A stretch of 64,000 bases of DNA, taken from positions 1 to 64,000 of the forward strand of contig JAHHHL010000010.1 of the NCBI GenBank assembly GCA_019359375.1, given 5' to 3'. A program made the position numbers and the translations under genes. The notes beneath the pieces were generated by a model. The model had not been told where the DNA came from. It was given only the letters and a program-made list of their open reading frames with translations, and made no database searches. Source of the stretch: Lyngbya sp. HA4199-MV5. Lineage in GTDB: Bacteria; Cyanobacteriota; Cyanobacteriia; Leptolyngbyales; Leptolyngbyaceae. Below are positions 16,281-25,019 of the stretch, in pieces (within the stretch, counting starts at the first letter, position 1; each line of letters opens with the position of its first letter).

Positions 16281-17516
16281 ATGACTATTACCAGCATCTT
16301 CCCCGCGATCGGTCTTGGCATCCTGCTCTTTTGGGGGGCAAGTGTCATCGTCGATCGTTCTGCTTTTTATCAAACCGCGATCCAATCTGCTAGTAAAGCT
16401 CAGTACAAAACGTTAGATGGCTTGAGGGGTTTTCTGGCATTAGGAGTGTTCTTCCATCATGCCGTAATCAGTTATCAATATTTTCAAATTGGCATCTGGA
16501 AAACAACGCCCTCTAGCGTTTATGCCTTCCTGGGGCAAGGTGCAGTTGCCTTCTTTTTTATGATTACTGGGTTTTTATTTTGGTCGAAAATGATCGTTAA
16601 ACCCAGCTTTAATCTGAAGCAGTTTTACCTCAAACGTGCCTTGAGAGTGTTGCCAGCCTATTGGTTTTCACTGGCGCTAATCGTGCTGATTGTACTGATC
16701 GTCTCTCAATTTTCACTCAAAGTGAGCCTGCCGAGATTTCTCATCCAACTGAGTAGCTGGATCGTGTGTGGTATTTATGGCTTTTCTAATGTCAATACAG
16801 AGCAACTATTCCCTGATCTTAATTACAGTTCAGTCGGATTAATCAATGCATCCGTGCAATGGACGCTCACCTATGAACTACAGTTCTATCTTTTACTACC
16901 GCTGCTGGTCTGGTTGGTGAAACCGTGGAGATTTTTGGCGTTATTTCTGGGTCTGCTGACGTGCAGTTTACTCATCCCTTATGTGCCGCTACTCACAGTA
17001 AGAGGCTTTCTGTTTGGGATGGCAGCAGCTTATCTCGTGAAAAAGTTTGAGCCAAAAAACTGGCTTTCTAAGCGATGGGTTTCGTTAGGCATCCTGTTGC
17101 TCTTAGCAGCGATTCCTCTCTTGATTACACCGCCTTATATTGAGAGTATGAAGGCGATCGTGCTGATCTTTATTGCCTTCGTTTGTATTGCTAGTGGGAA
17201 TGATCTTTTTGGCTTGTTAACGGCATCTGCTTCTAAATATCTTGGCACCATTAGCTATAGCGTTTATTTGCTGCATGGTATTGTGCTATTTTGCGTTTTG
17301 CGGCTGGTTAATTTGATCTATCCGATTCAGGGTATGAATCCACTTAATTTCTGGATATTGGCGGGTGTATGTGGGTTGCTTACGATCGGTTTGTCAGGGA
17401 TCACCTATCGCTATATTGAGTATCCATTCTTGCGACTGAAGCCATCAACGGGTGTCGTGGAAAAACCAGAGCTAGCCCAAACAAGCCCCATTCCAGTTAA
17501 TACTAAAGGTCGCTAG
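16281..17516 (+). CDS. Acyltransferase 3 family (OafA/YrhL-like) membrane protein
   Basis: A 411-residue polytopic membrane protein with about ten hydrophobic helices. The family motif LDGLRGFLALGVFFHH at 45-60 holds the catalytic-site His, and FFMITGFLFW follows. Such enzymes transfer acetyl or other acyl groups to polysaccharides or lipids at the membrane. It sits on the plus strand between livG and livM, both on the minus strand, so it looks inserted into the Liv cluster. Its last four bases overlap the end of the convergent GNAT gene. Substrate unknown. Confidence 0.92.
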   Translation: MTITSIFPAIGLGILLFWGASVIVDRSAFYQTAIQSASKAQYKTLDGLRGFLALGVFFHHAVISYQYFQIGIWKTTPSSVYAFLGQGAVAFFFMITGFLFWSKMIVKPSFNLKQFYLKRALRVLPAYWFSLALIVLIVLIVSQFSLKVSLPRFLIQLSSWIVCGIYGFSNVNTEQLFPDLNYSSVGLINASVQWTLTYELQFYLLLPLLVWLVKPWRFLALFLGLLTCSLLIPYVPLLTVRGFLFGMAAAYLVKKFEPKNWLSKRWVSLGILLLLAAIPLLITPPYIESMKAIVLIFIAFVCIASGNDLFGLLTASASKYLGTISYSVYLLHGIVLFCVLRLVNLIYPIQGMNPLNFWILAGVCGLLTIGLSGITYRYIEYPFLRLKPSTGVVEKPELAQTSPIPVNTKGR

Positions 17517-17935
17517 AGTTTGAGTGCAAAATGATGGCTGGTTATGTCCATGCGCTGTCGCAAATAGAAGCGATGGGCAGCAAACCGTTGTACACCAGAA
17601 TCGAGGCTTAATTGTTGGCAATCATGGGCTTTGGCATAGTCAATGAGCCAATGAAAGAGTGCTTCGCCATAGCCGTGGGAGCGATCGCCCGATCGCGTCA
17701 CCAAATCATCGACATACAAAAACTTGCCCGTCGCAAGGCATTCTGACAGTCGGAACCCTGCCACTGCTCTGATGCTGCCGTCTGCTTCGAGATACGCAAG
17801 CTGATAACCGTGCTGTTGCTGTCGCTGCACTTGTTGAACAAACGTTGATTGCACCAGATGAGGGCGTAGTTCAAGCATGACGGGGAAACAGCGGGTGATC
17901 GTTCCCTCTGACACGGCAAGGGCAATCTGGTGCAT
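17513..17935 (-). CDS. GNAT family N-acetyltransferase
   Basis: A 140-residue GNAT protein. The acetyl-CoA binding region is recognisable as FLYVDDLVTRSGDRSHGYGE with the usual R/Q-x-x-G-x-G/A-like loop, and the C-terminal LSLDSGVQRFAAHRFYLRQ segment is typical. Its ATG follows the livM stop codon with no intervening base, so it is co-transcribed and probably coupled to livM. Its 3' end overlaps the acyltransferase gene by four bases in convergent orientation. Substrate unknown. Confidence 0.9.
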   Translation of the reverse strand: MHQIALAVSEGTITRCFPVMLELRPHLVQSTFVQQVQRQQQHGYQLAYLEADGSIRAVAGFRLSECLATGKFLYVDDLVTRSGDRSHGYGEALFHWLIDYAKAHDCQQLSLDSGVQRFAAHRFYLRQRMDITSHHFALKL

Positions 17936-18862
17936 TTAGGCTCTCTGTCGTGGTTTGCGCGGCTTGAACAGGTTGGGTGTCACCAGTCCTTGTGGAAAGA
18001 AAACAGAACCAACCACAATCAGCAAGCCAAACAGAATCAGGCGACCATCGCGGAGAAATTGCGCCAGCCAGAGGGGAAGCCCTGGTGTATCGGCAGCCGC
18101 ACGGAGAACTTCTGGTAAGGCAGTGAAGATCATGCCTCCAATTACAGGACCGACTACTGTTCTGGAGCCACCAATCAGCACAAAGGTAAGGTAAATAATG
18201 CTGGCATCAAACGTTCCCTGACGGGCATTCCAGGTGTTGAGAAAGTGAGCGCTGACAGCACCAACCACGCCTGCCAGCATAGCTCCCAAAGCAAAAGCCA
18301 GCACTTTATAGTAGGTCGGGTTAATGCCCATCGCATCGGCAGCGAGCTCATCTTCACGAATGGCGATGAAGGCGCGACCAACGCGGATATTTTCGAGGCG
18401 ATACACAAACGCGATGCTGATTGCCAGTAAAGGGAGGACAATCCATAGGTAGTCGATCGCTGCACGAAACGGTTGTGGAATGCCAAAAATGCCGACGGCT
18501 CCGCCTGTAATCTCCAGGTTGAGCGCGAGAATGCGAAGAATTTCGACGAAGGCAATGGTGGCGATCGCCAGATAAATCCCTCGTAAGCGCAGGGCGGGAA
18601 TGCCAACCAAAACCCCTAGCAGTCCTGACACAAGCCCAGCTACCAGCATCTCTAACAGCAGCAGCGGGATGGGAAAATCGCCTTCTGGTTTAAATACTTG
18701 CGTCGATAGAATCGCAGCAATGTAGCCTCCCAACGCATAAAAGCCAGGACTTGCCAGGGATAGTTGTCCTGCCATGAGCGGAAGATACAGCGATAGTCCC
18801 AGCATGGCTCCCAGGAGCATAGAGACCAGGAGGAAGCCGTAGGTGGAGAGAAAATCAGACAT
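17936..18862 (-). CDS. livM: Branched-chain amino acid ABC transporter permease LivM
   Basis: A 308-residue permease with eight or more hydrophobic helices. LivM features are the LRLRGIYLAIATIAFVEILR segment, the EAA-like loop FIAIREDELAADAMGIN at about 184-200, and GGSRTVVGPVIGG. It forms the membrane channel with LivH. It is the first gene of a unit whose second gene is the GNAT protein. The ATPases livG and livF lie 1.8 kb away on the same strand, separated by an acyltransferase on the other strand. Confidence 0.94.
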   Translation of the reverse strand: MSDFLSTYGFLLVSMLLGAMLGLSLYLPLMAGQLSLASPGFYALGGYIAAILSTQVFKPEGDFPIPLLLLEMLVAGLVSGLLGVLVGIPALRLRGIYLAIATIAFVEILRILALNLEITGGAVGIFGIPQPFRAAIDYLWIVLPLLAISIAFVYRLENIRVGRAFIAIREDELAADAMGINPTYYKVLAFALGAMLAGVVGAVSAHFLNTWNARQGTFDASIIYLTFVLIGGSRTVVGPVIGGMIFTALPEVLRAAADTPGLPLWLAQFLRDGRLILFGLLIVVGSVFFPQGLVTPNLFKPRKPRQRA

Positions 18863-19117
18863 GGGAGCCGTGTCGCATAGTAGAGTCGTTGATTTTGTTA
18901 AGCTAAATCAACTATATTCCTCTAGCATTGCTCCTGATTAGGCAATTGCAATCCTGTTGCCCAATACAACGCTAAACCAAAGGTACTCACAACAGTCTTC
19001 ACGGTCTGAAGCACGGTACGAAAATGGGCTGGCTCAATAATTCGGAGGAAAATTGGTTCTGGTTTACAGTCACTCACAGCATTCACAATGTGGCTTCTGC
19101 CTTCTAAACCGCTTCAT

Positions 19118-19558
19118 CTAGCGCTGAAAGTTGCCTAGAAACAGTTCCAGATCTGCGCTGAACGTATGCGTCCAACCACCAGCTTCGCGTTCCTGCTGTT
19201 GTGCCCATGCAGTTTCCAAGACCAAAGCACTGTCTGCATCCATTGACTGAAACGAGAGAAATTTTCCTAAGGCAGCCGCACGCTGAAGACCCGCGACCAG
19301 TGCAGCGATGCCGTAAGAGTCGATCGCCTCAACCCACAAAAAATCTACCATGACCGTTTCAGTGACTTGCTCTAGCGCTTCTTCTAACGCCTGTTGAAAG
19401 TTGCGGCTGGTCGCTTCATTCAGCGCACCTTCGGGTTGAAGGGCGAGAATCGTGGGCTTGATGTCTGGCACCACGGTCAGCCGTCTTGGGGCATCAGCGT
19501 AAGCAAGTACCATTGGCGAAACTCTCCTTGGCGCGATCGCTGCGATCGGTGTTTTCAT
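19118..19558 (-). CDS. STAS-domain protein (anti-sigma factor antagonist-like)
   Basis: A 146-residue protein with one STAS-like domain at about 35-145: ILALQPEGALNEATSRNFQQ, then VMVDFLWVEAIDSYGIAALV, and a helix GLQRAAALGKFLSF. The position of the phosphorylatable Ser in SpoIIAA-like proteins is matched by the ISYG-like IDSYGIAAL segment. It could take part in partner-switching regulation or be a small polysaccharide-related STAS protein; no anti-sigma kinase is nearby. I use the ATG at 19558 because an upstream extension has no SD and poor composition. Confidence 0.8.
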   Translation of the reverse strand: MKTPIAAIAPRRVSPMVLAYADAPRRLTVVPDIKPTILALQPEGALNEATSRNFQQALEEALEQVTETVMVDFLWVEAIDSYGIAALVAGLQRAAALGKFLSFQSMDADSALVLETAWAQQQEREAGGWTHTFSADLELFLGNFQR

Positions 19559-19812
19559 AGCGCTCCCCAATTGCCGTAGGGGGTAACAGCGGCTAGCTGT
19601 ATCAGCAAAAAAAAGATACACTCATCTATCTACACAGTGACTGAAGACGTTTCCCTAAACGCTGTGATTGATCACTGGCTGCCTGTGTTCTTTATCAGGC
19701 AAGTCATTGCTGTACATCACCGATCGCGTGTGTTGCCTATCATCCGTAACGGTGATTTAAATTACTGTCCTGCTCTTCTCCACCGCGTATCAATTTGCCT
19801 GTAGCCCCCTCT

Positions 19813-20934
19813 ATGCCCTCCCATTCGCCTCGTGCTGGCTACACGCTGCCCGTTTTTGCCTGTGCCGCCGCGATCGCTGCCTTGCGCTGGTTACGGCAAC
19901 CCCAGACGATCGACGCTGTAGCCGTAGACCTACTTGACCCCGCCGAAACCGTGACGATCGCCATTGAGCAGGTAGCGGGCTTACAGTCTGGTGCCGCGCT
20001 AGCGATTACCCGCAGCGATCCAGGCGATAATCTGGATTTAACACGCCACACACCGCTTTGGGCGATGGTTGCATGGGGCGATCAAACCCAAGCGGAGTCG
20101 ATCGTGCTGCGTGGTGGGGAAGGGCTGGGACGACAGGCAGACGGGCAAGCTGCGATCTATACCTATGCCAAACGCTTGCTGGTTGAGAACTTACAGAAGT
20201 GGCTTGAGCCAGGTGAAACGATTCAAGTCACGTTGATTTTGCCGGAGGGACGCGCCCTCGCCAAACGAACCTCCAATGAAGCATTTGGCGTCGTAGAGGG
20301 ACTGTCGCTGCTGGGTACAACGGGCATTTCTCAACCTCTGAGCGCACCGGGGCAACTCGAAGTGTTTCGGGACGATCTGCGGCAGAAAAAAGACTGGTTT
20401 GACTGTCTGGTTTTTTGCATCGGCGAGAATGGGCTAGACCTGGCACGTCAGATGGGAGTGAACCCGTCTCGTCTGGTGAAAACCGCCAACTGGCTGGGTC
20501 CGCTTTTAGTCGAAGCAGGGATGCAGGGAGTCCAGTCTGTTTTGCTGTTTGGCTATCATGGCAAGCTGATGAAGCTGGCAAGCGGCATTTTCCATACCCA
20601 TCATCATGTGGCGGATGGTCGGCAAGAAACCCTGACGGCTCATGGCGCGATCGCAGGACTTTCCACCGCAGCGCTGCAAGACTTGTTTGCCTGTGCCAGC
20701 GCAGAAGACGCTTTACAGTATCTTAAAACGCTCGCGACAACGACCGGGCAACCCTGGATCGAGCGAGTGTATCACCCAATCGTGCAAGCCATTGACACCC
20801 GATCGCAGACCTACATCCAGACGCACAGTGAACGATCGGTGCAGGTGGGAACGGTGTTGTTTGATCGCGCTCGTCAGATTCTGGTGAAGAGTCAAACAGG
20901 TGCCACTTTACTTGAGCAAGTTTTGTTAGTCTAG
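19813..20934 (+). CDS. cbiD: Cobalt-precorrin-5B (C1)-methyltransferase CbiD
   Basis: A 373-residue enzyme of the anaerobic corrin pathway, methylating C1 of cobalt-precorrin-5B during cobalamin synthesis. CbiD motifs are clear: RAGYTLPVFACAAAIAAL at the N-terminus, LPEGRALAKRTSNEAFGV, VVEGLSLLGTTGI, and the VLLFGYHGKLMKLASGIFHTHHHVADGR region split near the C-terminal third. I start at ATG 19813; a TTG at 19795 would add six residues. It stands alone; the CobA-like double-domain gene 9 kb away may serve the same pathway. Confidence 0.94.
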   Translation: MPSHSPRAGYTLPVFACAAAIAALRWLRQPQTIDAVAVDLLDPAETVTIAIEQVAGLQSGAALAITRSDPGDNLDLTRHTPLWAMVAWGDQTQAESIVLRGGEGLGRQADGQAAIYTYAKRLLVENLQKWLEPGETIQVTLILPEGRALAKRTSNEAFGVVEGLSLLGTTGISQPLSAPGQLEVFRDDLRQKKDWFDCLVFCIGENGLDLARQMGVNPSRLVKTANWLGPLLVEAGMQGVQSVLLFGYHGKLMKLASGIFHTHHHVADGRQETLTAHGAIAGLSTAALQDLFACASAEDALQYLKTLATTTGQPWIERVYHPIVQAIDTRSQTYIQTHSERSVQVGTVLFDRARQILVKSQTGATLLEQVLLV

Positions 20935-21124
20935 TTACAATACGCAAATTTACGCACTTTTATTTGAAAGCAACTGAATCTGGAAGCAACTGGTTTCTTG
21001 AAATTAACTGCTTCTTTGACTGATTCTTTGAAATTGACTGTTTGAAACTCACTGTTAGGGCAAGCGCTTTTAGAGCAACCTACCTGCTCTCATCGTCCAC
21101 CTTCGTAGCAATCAGGACACCTCG

Positions 21125-22738
21125 GTGACTCTACAGACAGAAACACACACTCAGACCGCATCGATCGAGCACAATCGGCTCGATCGCCAGATGATTGTCA
21201 TTCTCGATTTTGGCTCTCAATACTCCGAGCTCATTGCTCGCCGCATTCGGGAAACGCAAGTCTATTCCGAGGTACTCTCCTATCGGACAACTGCCGAACA
21301 ACTGCGACAGCTCAACCCCAAAGGCATCATCCTCTCAGGTGGTCCCAGTTCGGTGTATGACACAGGCGCACCCCACTGCGATCGCGCCATTTGGGACTTG
21401 GGCGTACCCATCCTGGGTGTTTGCTACGGGATGCAGTTAATGGTGCAGCAGCTTGGCGGTGGTGTTGAGCGGTCTGAATTAGCAGAATATGGCAAAGCCT
21501 CGCTGCTGATTGATGATCCCACCGATCTGCTGACCAATGTGGAAGACGGCACGACGATGTGGATGAGTCATGGGGATTCTGTCACCCAGCTCCCCGACGG
21601 CTTTGAACTTCTGGCGCATACCGTGAATACAGCTTGTGCCGCGATCGCAGACCACGATCGCAAGCTCTATGGGGTGCAGTTTCATCCAGAGGTGGTGCAT
21701 TCCATCGGCGGCTTGGCGCTCATTCGGAATTTTGTTTACCACATTTGTGACTGCGAGCCAACATGGACAACCGATGCCTTTGTGGAAGAAGCGGTTCGTG
21801 AAATTCGCGCCAGAGTAGGCGATAAGCGAGTGCTGCTAGCCCTTTCGGGTGGAGTCGATTCGTCCACACTTGCGTTTTTGCTCTATCGGGCGATCGGCGA
21901 ACAACTGACCTGCATGTTTATCGACCAAGGCTTTATGCGGAAGCTAGAGCCAGAACGTCTGGTTAAATTGTTTCGAGAGCAATTTCATATTCCAGTGGCG
22001 TATGTGAATGCGCGCGATCGCTTTCTGGCACAGATCCAGGGCGTGACTGATCCCGAAGTGAAGCGGAAGCGCATTGGGCATGAGTTCATCCGCGTGTTTG
22101 AAGAAGAATCGCGACGGTTGGGACCCTTCGACTATCTCGCTCAAGGCACCCTCTATCCTGATGTCATCGAATCGGCTGATACCAACGTTGATCCCCAAAC
22201 GGGAGAACGGGTCGCCGTGAAGATCAAAAGCCATCACAACGTCGGCGGACTGCCCAAAGATTTGCAGTTTAAGCTGATCGAGCCGCTGCGGAAACTATTC
22301 AAAGATGAAGTCCGCAAGGTTGGGCGATCGATCGGTTTGCCCGAAGAGATTGTCCAGCGTCAACCGTTTCCGGGTCCCGGCTTAGCCATTCGGATTCTGG
22401 GCGAAGTGACGGAAGATCGGCTCGATATCTTACGGGATGCCGATCTGATTGTGCGGCAAGAAATTAATCGATCGGGACTCTACAACAAGCTATGGCAAGC
22501 CTTTGCCGTCTTGCTCCCCATCCGCAGCGTGGGGGTCATGGGCGATCAACGGACGTATGCCTATCCGATCGTCTTACGCTTTGTGTCTAGCGAAGATGGC
22601 ATGACTGCTGATTGGTCGCGGGTGCCTTACGATCTGCTTGAAACAATCTCAAACCGGATTGTGAATGAGGTCAGAGGCGTAAATCGCGTGGTTTACGATA
22701 TCACCTCCAAGCCACCCGGCACGATCGAGTGGGAATAA
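21125..22738 (+). CDS. guaA: GMP synthase (glutamine-hydrolysing)
   Basis: A 537-residue two-domain enzyme converting XMP to GMP with glutamine and ATP. The glutamine amidotransferase domain has C100 in GVCYGMQ and H187/E189 in QFHPEV. The ATP-pyrophosphatase domain has the PP-loop SGGVDSS at 241-247, followed by the dimerisation domain ending [11 protein letters not shown], the universal GuaA C-terminus. The start is GTG at 21125, with AGGA a few bases upstream; this gives the usual N-terminal extension of cyanobacterial GuaA before [11 protein letters not shown]. Confidence 0.97.
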   Translation: MTLQTETHTQTASIEHNRLDRQMIVILDFGSQYSELIARRIRETQVYSEVLSYRTTAEQLRQLNPKGIILSGGPSSVYDTGAPHCDRAIWDLGVPILGVCYGMQLMVQQLGGGVERSELAEYGKASLLIDDPTDLLTNVEDGTTMWMSHGDSVTQLPDGFELLAHTVNTACAAIADHDRKLYGVQFHPEVVHSIGGLALIRNFVYHICDCEPTWTTDAFVEEAVREIRARVGDKRVLLALSGGVDSSTLAFLLYRAIGEQLTCMFIDQGFMRKLEPERLVKLFREQFHIPVAYVNARDRFLAQIQGVTDPEVKRKRIGHEFIRVFEEESRRLGPFDYLAQGTLYPDVIESADTNVDPQTGERVAVKIKSHHNVGGLPKDLQFKLIEPLRKLFKDEVRKVGRSIGLPEEIVQRQPFPGPGLAIRILGEVTEDRLDILRDADLIVRQEINRSGLYNKLWQAFAVLLPIRSVGVMGDQRTYAYPIVLRFVSSEDGMTADWSRVPYDLLETISNRIVNEVRGVNRVVYDITSKPPGTIEWE

Positions 22739-22747
22739 TACCTACCT

Positions 22748-22794
22748 GTAGTGCGAGCGTCTCGCTTTCGTCACGGGTAAGATGCCCGCTCTAC
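22748..22794. repeat. Imperfect palindromic repeat after guaA (possible terminator)
   Basis: GTAGTGCGAGCGTCTCGC and the downstream GGTAAGATGCCCGCTCTAC form an imperfect long hairpin. This is a widespread cyanobacterial intergenic palindrome type (GTAGTGCGAGC...GCCCGCACTAC). It begins ten bases after the guaA stop and could terminate or protect the transcript, though no T-run follows. Confidence 0.6.
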
Positions 22795-22852
22795 CAGGGT
22801 CATTTCATCGCTGGAAATCTTCTTAACTCCATAAACGGTTGCAGTCTCTATC

Positions 22853-22913
22853 TGTGGAAAACTCGCGAAAGTCTGTGGAAAACCTACGCAAAAGCACCAA
22901 TATCTGTGGAAAA
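22853..22913 (+). other. Cluster of three DnaA-box-like sites
   Basis: TGTGGAAAA occurs at 22853-22861, 22874-22882 and 22905-22913, all in one orientation and start-to-start at 21 and 31 bp, that is two and three helical turns. The complement TTTTCCACA is the DnaA box described for cyanobacteria. The region is a gene-free 320-base gap between guaA and a minus-strand gene. It may be a replication origin part or a DnaA-titration/regulatory site. Confidence 0.55.
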
Positions 22914-23062
22914 CCTTGCGTTTTCAGAAGCCTTGTGATTGCAAATTAATCACACAATCTGAGCTTATGCCATGAGCGCGATGAGCGTGAGGGTCACTGT
23001 AGCAGATTTGCCCTCAGGTGTCATCGCTAATCACACGATCGCCCTTTAAGTCAGGTACAGCG

Positions 23063-23707
23063 CTACGAATAGGGCTCTTCGGTGCTCTTCATCTTGGCTT
23101 TTGCCTTTGCCGCGCTCTTCTTCAATGCGTCTAGGCGGGCTTCGTACTTAGACCGCAACCGTTTTTTGGGGGATTGCTCAATCAACACTTTCAAAGCGCT
23201 ACCAAGACTTTTGTAAGCATTGGGTAGCGTATAGCCGAAGCGGGTTGCCAGGGCGATCGCCTTCTCGTCTGCATCCAGCACCTCTTTCATCGTCTTCTCG
23301 GTGCTGTTCTTTTGCCATAGCCGCCAGCCCGAAACGCCGCATAGCCCTAATGCCAACAGCAGCAATAACCCATCCTGCACCCAAAGTTCGCCCACTGCGC
23401 CACCTAAACCGATCGCCAACGCTGCCATTTCCCAACCGTCTCTGGGGATCGTATCGTTTTGGATGCGTGCGACTTCGTGCCAGAACAGCAGATTGCGCTG
23501 ATCCGTCGCCAACTGCTCCCACTTCACCATGTCAATCTGAATTTCGACTTCATCCTTGCCAATTTCTTCGCAGGTAACCAGGGGTGGATTCACGGCAGTG
23601 GTGCCTTCAACGGAAACCCAACTCTGAAGTTCTGGCGGCAGTAAGGTTCTGAGCCGCCGTAGCTCACTCATTTCAGCTTTAGCCGAGGTGGTTGCGTATG
23701 ATGTCAT
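23063..23707 (-). CDS. DUF3318 family membrane protein
   Basis: A 214-residue cyanobacterial protein of the DUF3318 family. It has a soluble N-terminal part with SELRRLRTLLPPELQSWV (14-31) and the LLFWHEVARIQNDTIPRDGWE segment, then two hydrophobic helices near 94-120, then a long charged helical tail rich in Lys/Ala (188-208). Function is unknown. The HEVARIQ segment resembles the metallopeptidase HExxx motif only loosely, so no activity is assigned. Single gene. Confidence 0.88.
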   Translation of the reverse strand: MTSYATTSAKAEMSELRRLRTLLPPELQSWVSVEGTTAVNPPLVTCEEIGKDEVEIQIDMVKWEQLATDQRNLLFWHEVARIQNDTIPRDGWEMAALAIGLGGAVGELWVQDGLLLLLALGLCGVSGWRLWQKNSTEKTMKEVLDADEKAIALATRFGYTLPNAYKSLGSALKVLIEQSPKKRLRSKYEARLDALKKSAAKAKAKMKSTEEPYS

Positions 23708-23847
23708 GGTTCCGCCCAGAAAATCTCGAATTACAAAGACGCTTCACTTAGATCATAGCGATCCCAGGAAACCTTTGCCGTTCCGTTTATTCTGCAAGAT
23801 CTTGCTACTCTCACGCAAGTGCGATCGCAAAAAGATTGTATTCCCTA

Positions 23848-24030
23848 TCAGCCTTTCGCTGGCGATCGGACAAACCCCGATGGCTGGAGCGGCTCTGAGT
23901 CGCCTGAATAGTGAGCAATGACTGCTAGAGGCACAATGAGAGTGAGAAGGGCAATGATCACCCCGATCATGTCTGCTGTCCGACTGGTCGATCGTTCAGA
24001 CGAACTGACAGAGTGACTACCTGGTTCCAT
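23848..24030 (-). CDS. Small single-helix membrane protein
   Basis: A 60-residue frame with a polar N-terminus, one strong transmembrane helix (about 20-41, MIGVIIALLTLIVPLAVIAH) and a polar tail. The composition is that of a real small membrane protein, and no better gene competes on either strand. I do not recognise the family. Ribosome-binding site is weak (AAGAGAC). Moderately confident it is translated. Confidence 0.5.
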   Translation of the reverse strand: MEPGSHSVSSSERSTSRTADMIGVIIALLTLIVPLAVIAHYSGDSEPLQPSGFVRSPAKG

Positions 24031-24252
24031 AATGTCTCTTATGCACTGACGATTGAGTGTCGTGAAGCCAAATCACGGGTTAATGAACCCTGGTTCTTAA
24101 CGATCATCTTAGCGAGGATACTGTAAGCGTGAACCTTCAGCAACCAAACTCAACGTTAACATCGCCCCGGCGGTTGCGTTGGGGGGTGAAAGCCTCGACA
24201 AGCAAAACCGCTAAGCTCTTCAGGGTACTCTTGACCCCCTTAGACCACTCTT

Positions 24253-24600
24253 CTACGATCGCTCCTTCAACAACGCATGAATATGCCGTAGCTCTGCCAG
24301 AATCTCCTGCAAAAGCTCTTGCGTTGGTGTAGGAGGAGCTTCGCGCACTTCAACGGTGACGTGCTTGATCTTCAACACGTCCCTGGCAAAGCGGGCAACC
24401 TCATTAGGGTGAAACCGCAAAAGATCATCCTTGTGCAGGCGTAATTCGGGGTTTAGAAGGGCGGGCTCATAGGGTGGGTTCAAAACATTGCCATCCGTGT
24501 TGGCATAGCGGTAGATAGAAGCTCTGGAACGATTGAGCGTTTTTTGTACCGCTTCAATGTCCATCAAACCGTTCCATTCAACCTCAGCTTCAGTATCCAT
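24253..24600 (-). CDS. Small helix-turn-helix protein
   Basis: A 115-residue protein with a MerR/excisionase-like helix-turn-helix at about 12-40 (MDIEAVQKTLNRSRASIYRY) and a C-terminal amphipathic helix (ELLQEILAELRHIHALLKER) suited to dimerisation. It is probably a DNA-binding regulator. Similar short proteins occur widely in cyanobacteria, often annotated only as resolvase-like or hypothetical. No partner gene is adjacent. Confidence 0.82.
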   Translation of the reverse strand: MDTEAEVEWNGLMDIEAVQKTLNRSRASIYRYANTDGNVLNPPYEPALLNPELRLHKDDLLRFHPNEVARFARDVLKIKHVTVEVREAPPTPTQELLQEILAELRHIHALLKERS

Positions 24601-24736
24601 AGACCTTCCACGCGATCGCGCTAAACCCTGTGAATCTTATCACGAGATTCAAGTCTTGAGCGTCAAGATTGCTGAAGGAGCATACCACCACCGATGCCGC
24701 AGCCCGATCGCTTGTTTCCTCACAATCTCACCGCTT

Positions 24737-24898
24737 TTAGAGAGCATTCGCTATTAAAAGTATCGCTAGCGTTGCCGTTACTAAAAACCCAATGCTACAC
24801 AAAGGATTTGTTTGTAAAGACACGATAAGTAATAAGCACATCAGAGCGGTCAGTAAAAAAATCACCCCCAGTTGCAATAGGGGTTTGAAAAATGCCAT
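24737..24898 (-). CDS. Very small two-helix membrane protein (53 residues)
   Basis: An ATG at 24898 opens a 53-codon frame ending at the TAA at 24737. It encodes MAFFKPLLQL followed by two hydrophobic segments (about 9-29 and 35-52) joined by LQTNPLC. The density of Leu/Ile/Ala codons over the whole frame and the absence of any competing gene support a real product. No family is recognised and the SD is weak (TTAGG). It fills what would otherwise be a 420-base gap. Confidence 0.5.
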   Translation of the reverse strand: MAFFKPLLQLGVIFLLTALMCLLLIVSLQTNPLCSIGFLVTATLAILLIANAL

Positions 24899-25019
24899 CA
24901 CTAAAACCTAACGAGCTATGCAGCAGTCAAACGATGTTAACGTTTGCACAGACATAATTCAGCAACCTTCCCGCTTTGGCACCAACCTTGAGCCTCAAAC
25001 TGAAGGCGTGCTACAAGGA

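Noticed and set aside
18900-19117. Minus-strand ~60-codon frame downstream of the STAS gene
   Set aside because: It has no ATG and no family resemblance; probably non-coding.
19622-19812. Cobalamin riboswitch before cbiD
   Set aside because: No B12-box-like sequence or compatible pairing was seen in the leader.
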